Assembly: GCA_003576905.1 (NCBI GenBank)
Contig: QEVG01000024.1
Span: 1-64,000 of the forward strand
Direction of reading: 5' to 3'
Origin: Planctomycetota bacterium
Lineage (GTDB): Bacteria > Planctomycetota > Phycisphaerae > UBA1845 > UTPLA1
DNA: 64,000 bases
In this document: positions 1-8,229 of the stretch, one piece after another
Layout: each line of letters begins with the position of its first letter
Position numbering within the stretch: the first letter of the stretch is position 1
Notes under the pieces: model-generated
Database searches by the model: none
What the model was told of the DNA's origin: nothing
What the model saw: only the letters and a program-made list of their open reading frames with translations
Program-made: the position numbers and the translations under genes

Positions 1-1
1 G

Positions 2-1162
2 GACATCGACATCCAGCGGCGCGAAAGCGACCTGGCGCTGGGAACCTTCGGCCGCGGCTTCTACATCCTCGACGACTACGCGCCGCTGCGGATGGCAAGC
101 GAGAACCTGTTTGAGAACGAAGCCGTACTGTTCCCCGTGAAAAAGGCCCGGCAGTACATCCAGACCAGCCGGTTTTCGGGACGGACGGGCCGAGGCTGGA
201 TGGGGACAAGCTACTACACAGCGCCGAATCCACCGTTCGGAGCGACGTTCACCTATTACCTCAAGGAAAAAATCCAGACACGCAGGGAAAAGCGAAAAGA
301 AGCGGAGAAAAAGGCCATCGAGGCCGGGGACGCGCCGCGCATTCCGACCCTCGACGAACTCCGCGCCGAGGACGAGGAAAAGGAACCTGCGATCATCCTC
401 ACGGTTCGCGACGGCGACGGCGCCGTCGTCGCCCGCGTTACCGGGCCGCGCGACAAGGGCATTCACCGGGTGTCATGGAACCTGCGCTATCCGTCGTCCG
501 ACCCCGCCGAGTTGAAGGCCGGCGACGAGCAGCCGGACTGGGCGCCCGATTCCGTGGGACATCTCGTCGCGCCGGGCACGTATTCGGTCACGCTCGAAAG
601 GGAGGTTGACGGCGCGGTGACTCAATTGGCCGGCCCCGAATCGTTTGAGGTCGTACCGCTGAATCTCGCGACCTTCGCCGCGGCGGACAAGAACGCGGCC
701 TTGGCGTTTCAGAAGAAAGTGAATCGCCTCAACCGCGCCGTGCAAGGCGCGTCCCGCGCGGCGGGCGAGGTGCAAACGCGGATCGCGCACCTTCGGCGCG
801 CGCTACTGGACACTCCGGCGGCCGATCCGGCGATGCTCGCGGAACTTCGCGAACTTGATATGCGATTGAACCGGATCGTCACGGAGCTGCGCGGCGATGA
901 AACGCGCGCAAAACGCGAAGAGGCGGCGCCGCCGTCGATATCCGAACGCGTCAGCAACGTCCTCTACGGCCAGTGGTTCGTCACCAGCGCGCCGACGAAG
1001 ACGCAGCAGGACGACTACCGCTACGCCGCCGACGCCTTCAGAAAGGTCCTCGCCGAACTGCGCACACTCGCCACCGCCGATCTGGCCGCATTCGAAGCAC
1101 GCATGGAAGCCGCCGGAGCCCCGTGGACGCCGGGCCGCATCCCGGAATGGACCGACGATTAA
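2..1162 (+). CDS. BNR/sortilin-like beta-propeller protein, C-terminal part (5' truncated)
   Basis: The reading frame is open from the first bases of the window, so the gene starts upstream; the ATG at 92 is internal. The visible start contains GTFGRGFYILDD, the closing motif typical of planctomycete and Bacteroidetes BNR/VPS10-like propeller proteins often annotated as glycosyl hydrolases. Next comes a charged linker rich in K and E, then a beta-sandwich segment with ILTVRDGDG and GIHRVSWNLRYP, the FlgD/Ig-like accessory domain that usually follows such propellers. The last 150 residues are helical. Family members are generally exported, but the signal peptide would lie outside the window. 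The enzymatic role, if any, is unknown. The family call rests on short motifs and general layout. Confidence 0.75.
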   Translation, partial: DIDIQRRESDLALGTFGRGFYILDDYAPLRMASENLFENEAVLFPVKKARQYIQTSRFSGRTGRGWMGTSYYTAPNPPFGATFTYYLKEKIQTRREKRKEAEKKAIEAGDAPRIPTLDELRAEDEEKEPAIILTVRDGDGAVVARVTGPRDKGIHRVSWNLRYPSSDPAELKAGDEQPDWAPDSVGHLVAPGTYSVTLEREVDGAVTQLAGPESFEVVPLNLATFAAADKNAALAFQKKVNRLNRAVQGASRAAGEVQTRIAHLRRALLDTPAADPAMLAELRELDMRLNRIVTELRGDETRAKREEAAPPSISERVSNVLYGQWFVTSAPTKTQQDDYRYAADAFRKVLAELRTLATADLAAFEARMEAAGAPWTPGRIPEWTDD

Positions 1163-1454
1163 CCCCGCCGCCCGAGGTCAGCCGTGTCAAGCGGCACGAA
1201 ATTGTGCACGGCGGCCCTGCGGCTCGCTGTTCCATTGCCGCCCTCGGTCCACCCGGCGCGCCGAGACATGAAGGGCACCCGCCACGGCGGGACGTCTCGC
1301 CAACACGCCGTCTTGAGGCTTCGGCGTTTCGTCATTTCCCTTACCCGCCAACGCGTGTACAATCGCCTCATCCCGAGCAAATGAGTCCGCGCACCCACCG
1401 GCCCCGCGCACGACGCTCGTCCGCCGGACTGCGCTCTGGAACCACACTTGGGAT
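1163..1454. other. Intergenic region, no gene seen
   Basis: 292 bp between the propeller gene and the thrombospondin-repeat gene. Short open frames run through it on both strands, but none has a ribosome binding site or a recognisable product. It presumably holds the promoter of the downstream gene; no clear -35/-10 pair was found. Confidence 0.5.
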
Positions 1455-2807
1455 ATGGTCATGAGAATCAGCAGGGCCCTTTTTGTCGTTGGATTCTGCG
1501 CGCCTCCTTTCCTTGCGGCGAGTCCGCGCGCGTACGCCACTTTCCACCTGATGCAGATCGAGCAGGTCATCGGCGGCGTGAGCGGCGACACCGACGCGCA
1601 GGCGATCCAGCTTCGCATGCGATCGAACGGACAGGAATTCGTCTCCGCGGCGCGGCTGCGAATCTGGGACAGCGCGGGCAATCCCACCCTGTTGCTGGAC
1701 CTGACGACCAGCGTGACCCGAGGCGAGACGGGCAGTCGTATTCTCATCGCGACGCCGGCATTCATCGCGAAGACGCTTCCGAACGCCGAGGCGGACTTTC
1801 AGATTCCAAACGGCAGCCTGACCGCGATCCTCGCCTCCGGTTCGCTGACGTTTGAGGATGACCTCGGCACGGTGCTCTGGCGGCTGACCTGGGGCAACGC
1901 ATCGTACACGGGACCGACAACGGGCGGGACGGACAACGATCAGGACGGTCAGTTCGGGCCCGGAGTTGCGGGAGCGCTCCCCTCCGCGGGCCTGACGGCG
2001 CTGATCTTCAACGGCGCGGCGACCGCGCCCTCCACCAACAACGCGGCCGACTACGGAACCACGCCGGGCGCGGCGGTCTTCACGAACAACGCCGGGTGCA
2101 CGTACACGGTCGACGCGGGCCCGGCCTGCGGGGCGGTTGACAGCGACATGGACGGTACAAATGACGATTGCGACGCCTGCACCGATACCGACGGCGACGG
2201 AGCGGGCGACCCCGGCTTTGCGACCAACTGCCTCAATTCATGTCCGACCGACAACTGCCCCGCAGTACAAAACGCCAGCCAGGGAGACGCGGACAACGAC
2301 GGGATCGGCGATGCGTGCGACACCTGCACAGACACCGATGGAGACGGCTTCGGAGATCCCGGCTTTGGCGCAAGCACATGCCCCGTGGACAACTGTGCCG
2401 GCACGGCGAACCCCGGACAGGAGGACGGCGACGGCGACGGTCGCGGCGATGTCTGCGACAACTGCCCGGCCCTTGCCAACGCCGACCAGGCCAACACCGA
2501 TTCCGACGCGCGCGGCGACGCGTGCGACAACTGCCCCGGCGCGGCGAACAGCGACCAGGCGGACGCCGATGGCGACGGCACCGGCGACGCCTGCGAAGCC
2601 GGCGCGCCCGGCGGCGATGACGATGGAAACCCGGACGACGGCGGAGGGCCCGGCGGTTCAGACGGCGCGTGCGGTACGATGGGCGGCTGCGCCGGGGGCA
2701 TGGCCTCCGCGGTCACAGCGGTCATGGCGGGACTTCCGCTGTTGCGCCGGCGGGTGCGGCGTCATTCAAAATCGGCGCCGCTCGGAACGACAAGATCAAG
2801 TTCCTGA
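1455..2807 (+). CDS. Secreted thrombospondin type 3 repeat protein with a C-terminal anchor-like tail
   Basis: A 450-residue exported protein. Residues 1-27 form a signal peptide ending near RAYA. Residues 28-220 are a beta-rich domain I do not recognise. From about 225 to 385 there are five or more thrombospondin type 3 calcium-binding repeats, seen as DADNDGIGDACD, DGDGDGRGDVCDNCP and similar units. A Gly/Asp linker follows, then a tripartite tail: a Cys-containing GACGTMGGC motif, a short hydrophobic stretch, and LLRRRVRR. That architecture resembles cell-surface sorting signals such as MYXO-CTERM, though it does not match one exactly. The last 46 bp overlap the convergent gene ending at 2762. 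The second ATG at 1461 is an equally possible start. It is probably a surface or matrix protein. Confidence 0.8.
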   Translation: MVMRISRALFVVGFCAPPFLAASPRAYATFHLMQIEQVIGGVSGDTDAQAIQLRMRSNGQEFVSAARLRIWDSAGNPTLLLDLTTSVTRGETGSRILIATPAFIAKTLPNAEADFQIPNGSLTAILASGSLTFEDDLGTVLWRLTWGNASYTGPTTGGTDNDQDGQFGPGVAGALPSAGLTALIFNGAATAPSTNNAADYGTTPGAAVFTNNAGCTYTVDAGPACGAVDSDMDGTNDDCDACTDTDGDGAGDPGFATNCLNSCPTDNCPAVQNASQGDADNDGIGDACDTCTDTDGDGFGDPGFGASTCPVDNCAGTANPGQEDGDGDGRGDVCDNCPALANADQANTDSDARGDACDNCPGAANSDQADADGDGTGDACEAGAPGGDDDGNPDDGGGPGGSDGACGTMGGCAGGMASAVTAVMAGLPLLRRRVRRHSKSAPLGTTRSSS

Positions 2808-3373
2808 AGCCAGGCTCGAAGCGATTCATCCTTGAGAAGCTCCCGCAGCGAATCGTCGCGCCGGGCGATGAAATCCGTATCGAAGTCCGGGCTCGCTCGA
2901 TCGACGCGGGGCCGGCCATGATGATCGAACTGCGCGATCATGTAATCCACCCAGGATGACAGGTAGGTTCCGAGCGCCGAAGCGAGCAGGACCGCGCCGG
3001 AGGACCAGGGGCTCCATCGAATCACCCGGCCATAGGCGGGTCCGCGCTGTACCACGAGCCAGTCGGAGGCGTCTTCGGGGACGCCGCGGATGGGAATGAG
3101 TCCGGCGAAGGCGGCGGGACTGGACATGGACCGGACCATCCGTTCGATTTCGTGGATGCAGCAGAGGTGCTGATCGTGCGGCACCGTATCGAGATGCACG
3201 CGGAGGCCGTTGCAGGTGGAAAGGTAGATCGTGAGGTCGCGCGGCAGCGGGCCGACGACGGCTTCGAGTTGCGCCAAGTCGGCGGCCGAGGCAGGGGGAC
3301 GGACGACGACGCGCTTGTCGAAATGGGCGGACAGCCGGTTCAGCGCCGAGTCGATCACACATTCGTGAATCAT
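2762..3373 (-). CDS. SMI1/KNR4-like domain protein
   Basis: A 203-residue protein starting at an ATG that overlaps the stop of the preceding beta-gamma oxidoreductase gene as ATGA, so translation is probably coupled. The sequence follows the SMI1/KNR4 pattern: a PPASAADLAQLEAVVGPLP start, a hydrophobic YLSTCNG turn, and a C-terminal SWVDYMIAQF helix. Family members are often immunity proteins against contact-dependent toxins, but many have no known role. Here the gene is the last of a metabolic operon and no toxin gene is nearby, so an immunity role is not supported. The frame continues upstream to 3550, but that part is antisense-like Arg-rich sequence inside the previous gene. Confidence 0.7.
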   Translation of the reverse strand: MIHECVIDSALNRLSAHFDKRVVVRPPASAADLAQLEAVVGPLPRDLTIYLSTCNGLRVHLDTVPHDQHLCCIHEIERMVRSMSSPAAFAGLIPIRGVPEDASDWLVVQRGPAYGRVIRWSPWSSGAVLLASALGTYLSSWVDYMIAQFDHHGRPRVDRASPDFDTDFIARRDDSLRELLKDESLRAWLQELDLVVPSGADFE

Positions 3374-4737
3374 GATGCAGCCTCCGGAAACAGTGCGGCA
3401 TGCGGTTGCGTGCGTGCGGTCTCGTCGAAGCAACCCCGCGCGGCGCGAACCGCGGCGAGATTGCCCTCGACGTAGCGGCCGCCGAGTGCTCCGACGGCGG
3501 ATTCGACCGTCGGACCGTCGAGCCAGCCCTGAACAAGGACACCAAGACACAGCGCGGCCAACGCGGCCGACGCCCTGCCGGACGATTTCTCAAGGGAGGC
3601 CAGGTCGATGAACTGAAGCGACGCCTTGATGACCGGTAGCGTCACGGCGGCATCGGCGATCACACGACACCCGGCCGGCAGTGAAGAAAGCTCTCCCAGA
3701 CGGCGCGCGCCGTCGTCGCTCAGAATCAGAACGAGATCGGGCCGGTCCACGCCGCTGTAACGGATCGGTCGATCGCTGACGATGAGTTCCGATACGGAGT
3801 GGCCCTTTCGCACGGTGATCGGAAAGTCATCGAGCTGCGCGGCGAACAGTCCGCCGGCGACGGCGATTTCGCCAAGGACTCCGGCGGCGGAGCGGATCCG
3901 CTGGCCGGCCGAACCGGCGATGCATATCTCGCGCCGACCCGGCCAGGCCAGCGCGGCGATTGAGGGCGGCGATGCCGACGGGCGGCTCGTGAGCGGTGGC
4001 TCGGGCTGGTGCGTCGACGCGACTTCCGTGGGCATGTCGCGCAACAGCCCCAGGGGAAGTCCGAACGTTTCGGATAGCGGCAGAAACGACGTCGGCTTGA
4101 ACTTGTTCGACGGAACAAAGTACGCGGTGCAAAGCTCCCAGATGTCCAGGAGGGCGAAGCCGGGCGATCGCAGGGCGGCCTCGATCTTGTCACTGAGATC
4201 GGCGTCGAGCGCGCTGAACCGCCCCGCGTGTGCCGCGCCGTTGGCAATCACGGTCTGGCAGATATCGAAGGGACGCTCGACGGCCCCGCCGGGCGTCGTC
4301 GCCGTCCGCGCCTCGGGCGGTGTGGTCGGCGAATGCTGACCGCCGGTCATGCCGAAATTGAAATTGTTGCAGACCAGGATCTTGATCCCGATGCCGCGCC
4401 GCGCGGCATGGACCAGGTGGGCGGTCCCGATTCCGCAGCCGCCGTCACCAATCAACACGATGACCGACATGCCGGGCCGCGCCCGCTTGATGCCTTCGGC
4501 ATAGGTGATGGAACGGCCGTGCAGACCGTGAAAAGTGTGGCAGGAGAAATAGCGATCGGCGGTGCCGATGCAGCCAATGTCCGAGACGATGCACACCTCT
4601 TCCGGCCGCAGGCCCATGCGGTCCATCGCCGCGCCGAGCGACTCAAGCACGGCCGCATGGGAACAGCCGGGACAGTAGCACATGTCGCCACGACGGGCCG
4701 TTAAAAGCGACGATTCCGGACAGGCGGCGCGACTCAT
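3370..4737 (-). CDS. 2-oxoacid:ferredoxin oxidoreductase, beta and gamma subunits fused
   Basis: A 455-residue fusion. Residues 1-235 are the TPP-binding beta subunit: MCYCPGCSH near the N terminus, GDGGCGIGTAH for the TPP/Mg site, and NNFNFGMTGGQHSPT, all typical of KorB/VorB. Residues 270-440 are a gamma domain, beginning REICIAGSAGQRIRSAAG and containing VTVRKGHSVSE-like sequence. The enzyme oxidatively decarboxylates a 2-oxoacid to acyl-CoA and passes electrons to ferredoxin, with the alpha subunit encoded just upstream (4 bp overlap). The substrate cannot be read from the sequence; 2-oxoglutarate or branched 2-oxoacids are possible. No separate ferredoxin-like delta subunit is in this operon, so electron acceptor proteins must come from elsewhere. 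Confidence 0.9.
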   Translation of the reverse strand: MSRAACPESSLLTARRGDMCYCPGCSHAAVLESLGAAMDRMGLRPEEVCIVSDIGCIGTADRYFSCHTFHGLHGRSITYAEGIKRARPGMSVIVLIGDGGCGIGTAHLVHAARRGIGIKILVCNNFNFGMTGGQHSPTTPPEARTATTPGGAVERPFDICQTVIANGAAHAGRFSALDADLSDKIEAALRSPGFALLDIWELCTAYFVPSNKFKPTSFLPLSETFGLPLGLLRDMPTEVASTHQPEPPLTSRPSASPPSIAALAWPGRREICIAGSAGQRIRSAAGVLGEIAVAGGLFAAQLDDFPITVRKGHSVSELIVSDRPIRYSGVDRPDLVLILSDDGARRLGELSSLPAGCRVIADAAVTLPVIKASLQFIDLASLEKSSGRASAALAALCLGVLVQGWLDGPTVESAVGALGGRYVEGNLAAVRAARGCFDETARTQPHAALFPEAAS

Positions 4738-5864
4738 CCGCAGAACCCCTCCATGACGGCGTTCAGGATGGTCCGCGGCGCGATGAGCCCGCCGTCAAAG
4801 CGGGTGAGCGACGAGATCTTTCCGTGCCGCACGACCCTTCGAATCTCCTCCACGTAGAGGCCGATGTTGAGCTCAGGCACGATGAGGTGCCGTACGTACG
4901 AAGTCACCGCACGGCGAACGGCATCGCCCGGCACGGGCCACAGGCTGTAGAGCGTCAGCCGAGATACGCGCCGGCCCATGCTCCGTGCCTCGTCCACCGC
5001 GTCGCGCGCCGCGCCGTCCGTCGCACCGTAGCAGATAACCAGCGCTTCCGCGTCGGGATCGATGTCCGCGTCGAAAAGCTCAAGACTGGTTCGCGCGCCC
5101 TGGATCTTCGCATCCAGATGGCGAAGCTTGCGATCGATCTTGCGACGGTCGATTGTGAGCAGCCCCTCCTCATCGTGAATGGAGCCCGTGAAACGGACGC
5201 GGGCCGGGCCGCCGATCGGCGCGAACGCCGGCACATCGTCGAGTTCGGCGACGCGGTAGGGATGGAAGTCGCCGTCGGACCCATGCATTGTTCTCGCGCG
5301 CTTCTCAGCGAGCGGAATTTCGTCCAGATCAACCGTTTGGCGCGTCAAGGCGATGTCCTTGGACGACAGGAGAATGACCGGCGTGCGAAGCCGCTCGGCG
5401 ATGTTGAAGGCTTCATGGGTGAGGCGGTAGGCCGTGGCGGCATTCGTCGCGGCGAGCACGGGCAGCGGATATCCGCCTGACGTAATATGGCGTGCGAACA
5501 GAACATCGCCTTCTCCGGTCGCCGTCGCGCCGCCGGTCGCGGGTCCCATCCGCTGACAGTCAACAATGACCAGGGGCACTTCCCCCATCTGGGCGAGGCC
5601 GATGTTTTCGCTGTACAGGCTCATACCGGGCCCGGAGGTCGCGGTAAGGGCCCGCGCCCCCGTCATGGCGGCGCCGATGCACTGCCCGATGGCGGCGATC
5701 TCGTCCTCGGTCTGAACCGCCCTGCCCCCGCCGTCGGCGAAGGCATCGACGAAATCAGAAAGGATGGAGCTGGCCGGCGTAATCGGATAACCGGCGAAGA
5801 AATCGCAGCCCGCACGCAGCGCCCCGCGCACGACGGTCTGGTTGCCGGTCAGGAATTCACGCAC
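4734..5864 (-). CDS. 2-oxoacid:ferredoxin oxidoreductase, alpha subunit
   Basis: A 376-residue alpha subunit of the KorA/VorA type. Early motifs GYPITPASSI and QTEDEIAAIGQCIGAAMTGARALTATSGPG are the hallmarks of the pyrimidine-binding domain. The C-terminal half contains the domain II fold with ICYGATDGAARDAV and ending VPELNIGLYVEEI. It starts with GTG, which lies inside the last codons of the cupin gene (8 bp overlap), and its own end overlaps the beta-gamma gene by 4 bp, so the subunits are made from one message. Function: acyl-CoA formation from a 2-oxoacid with ferredoxin reduction, in the cytoplasm. The substrate is not determined. Confidence 0.9.
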   Translation of the reverse strand: MREFLTGNQTVVRGALRAGCDFFAGYPITPASSILSDFVDAFADGGGRAVQTEDEIAAIGQCIGAAMTGARALTATSGPGMSLYSENIGLAQMGEVPLVIVDCQRMGPATGGATATGEGDVLFARHITSGGYPLPVLAATNAATAYRLTHEAFNIAERLRTPVILLSSKDIALTRQTVDLDEIPLAEKRARTMHGSDGDFHPYRVAELDDVPAFAPIGGPARVRFTGSIHDEEGLLTIDRRKIDRKLRHLDAKIQGARTSLELFDADIDPDAEALVICYGATDGAARDAVDEARSMGRRVSRLTLYSLWPVPGDAVRRAVTSYVRHLIVPELNIGLYVEEIRRVVRHGKISSLTRFDGGLIAPRTILNAVMEGFCG

Positions 5865-6213
5865 GTTGCGCTCCCACGAAGGCGACGGACTGCTCGGACT
5901 TATCGAAGATGTAAAGACCGCGCCATCCAGCGTAGATCATCGCCTCATGATCGACGCCCGCGGGAATGTAGTGCGACTGCCCCGAGCCGTAGGATTCGCG
6001 GACGCCGCCCATTTCAAGTTCCATGTGCCCGGCCAGAACGATCCCCCACTGAGCTCCGTGCCGATGTCGCGGCACCAGCACATCGCGATCGGCGGCCATG
6101 AAAATCGTGAGGCCCCGGGGGCTCTTGAGCACGCGGCCGGTAAGGCCCTCATAGGTCAGCTCGACTTCGGGCCAGGAATCGACAAACGGCGGGAAACAGC
6201 ATTCGACAACCAT
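5857..6213 (-). CDS. Small cupin-domain protein
   Basis: A 118-residue single-domain cupin. Cupin motif 1 is visible as RHRHGAQWGIVLAGHMELEMGG and motif 2 as SHYIPAGVDHEAMIYAG, giving the His ligands for a metal. A strong GGGAGG ribosome site precedes the ATG. It sits between the DUF35 gene and the oxidoreductase alpha gene and overlaps the latter by 8 bp, so it is translated with the enzyme. It may bind a small-molecule effector or act as an isomerase or dioxygenase-like enzyme in the same pathway; the sequence does not decide between these. Confidence 0.8.
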   Translation of the reverse strand: MVVECCFPPFVDSWPEVELTYEGLTGRVLKSPRGLTIFMAADRDVLVPRHRHGAQWGIVLAGHMELEMGGVRESYGSGQSHYIPAGVDHEAMIYAGWRGLYIFDKSEQSVAFVGAQRA

Positions 6214-6240
6214 CGTACACCTCCCTCGGGCCCGAACGCT

Positions 6241-6714
6241 TCAGGCCGGGACCCACGCGAGATCGAGAATCGTGTTCGTGGGCCTCGCCGTGTTGAAGAC
6301 GGCCCGGACCGGCAGACCGATGCGGGCCTCGCCCTCCTTCAGCCAGCTCATCAGCTTCGTGCAGACGCCTTCGATCTCCACGCTGATCAGCGGCGTGCCG
6401 GGCGGCAGCTTGAACAACTCGCCCGGATACTTGACGACGCTCCACGTGTAGATTCGCCCCTGGGTCGGGGCCTCGATCCATTCCATTGTTCCCCAGCAGT
6501 CAGGGCATTCGCACCGGGGCGGAAGCCATAAGCGCTTTTCGGGACAGCCCTGGTTCGTGCATCGTGTCGCGAGGAGCTTTTGTTCGCGGAGGCCCGCGAA
6601 GAACCGGCCCCATCCGCCGTAACTGTGATGGTGTCCCCAGGTCTTCGGGTTGATCACCACGAGGGGATCGTCGCTTACCTTCTCAAGCACCTTGTTCGGC
6701 CACGCCGTTGCCAT
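6241..6714 (-). CDS. DUF35 protein: Zn-ribbon and OB-fold acyl-CoA-associated subunit
   Basis: A 157-residue protein. Residues 45-75 form a Zn-ribbon: TRCTNQGCPEKRLWLPPRC followed by ECPDC. Residues 80-157 form the OB-fold, with GRIYTWSVVKYPGE. DUF35 proteins act as partners of thiolase-fold enzymes; known cases include the archaeal thiolase/HMG-CoA synthase complex, PhlB with PhlC, and the actinobacterial Ltp2-ChsH2 steroid aldolase. Here the gene follows the thiolase-fold gene by 18 bp on the same strand, so a two-protein complex is the natural inference. The OB-fold would guide the CoA substrate between active sites. Confidence 0.85.
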   Translation of the reverse strand: MATAWPNKVLEKVSDDPLVVINPKTWGHHHSYGGWGRFFAGLREQKLLATRCTNQGCPEKRLWLPPRCECPDCWGTMEWIEAPTQGRIYTWSVVKYPGELFKLPPGTPLISVEIEGVCTKLMSWLKEGEARIGLPVRAVFNTARPTNTILDLAWVPA

Positions 6715-6732
6715 GATCCGCTCCGTGCCCTG

Positions 6733-8103
6733 TCAGGGTCGTTCGAGAATCGCGCAGGTCACATGACTGCCGGTGCCGGCGTGCGAGATCGCGCAGCCCC
6801 GCCGCGCGTTTTTCACCTGGAGGCTTCGAAAATCCGCCGGCTTCTTTTTTCCGTAGCGGCTCCAGCGTTCCGGGTCGGCATGAAACTTGTCCCACTTGCC
6901 CTGAAGCTGCCAGAGGATTTCGACAAGCTGGAAGATCCCGGTCGCGCCGACGGCGTGCATGGTTCCGATCAGCCCGCCGGATAAGTTCGTGGGCAGCCTC
7001 CCCTCGTAGTACGCATCTCCGGACTCGATGAACTCCCTGCCCCGGCCGTACGGACGCAGGCCGATGTCTTCATACGTCTGCACGTCGCTGATCGTGAAGG
7101 CGTCATGTGTTTCCAGGAGATCGAAATCAGCGATCGGGTCCTTGATGCCCGCCATGTGGTAGGCGAGATACGCCGCCATGCGCGAGGCGAGGAAAGAGCT
7201 GAAGCCGGGCCAGTCCCGCCGCTTCTGGGAGAAGTATTCGCCGTAGGTCGCCTCGGTCTCGTTCGGAAGAAGCAGAATCGGCATATGGCGCCGATCCGCG
7301 GTGCGAAGGGTATGCGAGCCGCCGCAGATCGCGGCCAATCGGATTGGCTGGTCGGCGTACCTGAACGCGGTTTCCTCGTCGCACACCAGCAATACGGCCG
7401 CACCGACGCTCATCGCGCAGCATTCGAGGAACGCGAGCGGGTGGGAGACGATCTCATTCTTCAATATTTCGTCGACCGAGTACCTGCCGGGATTCTGAGA
7501 GTATGGGGAGTAACAGGCATACTCGTGGTTCTTGCAGGCGATCCGGGCGAGCGTCTCGCGCGGAACGTTGTTTTCATATTGGTACCGCTGGGCCATCAGC
7601 GCGTAGTAGCTGGCGTACATCCAGCCCAGTTCGCTCTCGAAGTCCTTGCACGCGGCGGATGCGATGTAGGAATTGCCCACCTTTGTTGAAACTTCGTCCA
7701 TGCGCTCCCAGCCCACCACGGGCACGCACGACGCATAGCCACTTGCCACCGCCTGGGCCGCCGCCAGGACCGCCGACCCGCCGGTCGCGCCCCCGGTCTT
7801 GACTTCGATGTTGCCGAGCGGATCGAAGCCGAGGTAGTCGTGTACTTTTGCGGCGGCGAGGAGCTGGTCGCCGAAGTGATCGGCGAACTGGGAATAGACG
7901 CACCAGTTGACGCCGCGTCGCACCTCTTCCGAGGATACCTTCAGGTCGTTTTCCTCCACGGCCATGCGGAGGGCTTCAAGACACAACTGGCAGCTGTTCT
8001 TTTCGGGATAGCGCTTTCGAAAGTCCGTCAGCCCGCCGGCGATGACGTAGACAGGCCGCTCAAATCGGGGAATCCTCAGATTGCCGGGTCCGAAACGTAT
8101 CAT
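6733..8103 (-). CDS. Thiolase-fold protein lacking the nucleophilic cysteine
   Basis: 456 residues from the ATG with an AGGGAG site 8 bp upstream; the longer frame to 8196 is not needed. The thiolase fold is clear: HDAFTISD at 333-340, GGLIGTMHAVGATG at 376-389 with the catalytic-type His383, and ISHAGTGSH at 439-447. At the place where biosynthetic and degradative thiolases carry the acyl-accepting Cys (CASGG), this protein has KTGGATGG with Gly105. Without the Cys it cannot use the normal ping-pong mechanism. The SCP2-thiolase-like Ltp2, which partners a DUF35 protein and is a retro-aldolase, also works without that Cys. An aldolase-like or acyltransferase-like role on a CoA thioester is inferred from this and from the adjacent DUF35 gene. 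Confidence 0.85.
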   Translation of the reverse strand: MIRFGPGNLRIPRFERPVYVIAGGLTDFRKRYPEKNSCQLCLEALRMAVEENDLKVSSEEVRRGVNWCVYSQFADHFGDQLLAAAKVHDYLGFDPLGNIEVKTGGATGGSAVLAAAQAVASGYASCVPVVGWERMDEVSTKVGNSYIASAACKDFESELGWMYASYYALMAQRYQYENNVPRETLARIACKNHEYACYSPYSQNPGRYSVDEILKNEIVSHPLAFLECCAMSVGAAVLLVCDEETAFRYADQPIRLAAICGGSHTLRTADRRHMPILLLPNETEATYGEYFSQKRRDWPGFSSFLASRMAAYLAYHMAGIKDPIADFDLLETHDAFTISDVQTYEDIGLRPYGRGREFIESGDAYYEGRLPTNLSGGLIGTMHAVGATGIFQLVEILWQLQGKWDKFHADPERWSRYGKKKPADFRSLQVKNARRGCAISHAGTGSHVTCAILERP

Positions 8104-8229
8104 GCCGCATCTCCCTTCATCGCGTCGGGACAGACTCCCTCCCCGACCCGGTCCGCCGGCTGGCGCCTCTCGAGTCGCCGCCCCGGCAACGAGCATCGCG
8201 AAAACGCTGTCGATGAGTCCGCGTCGGAA

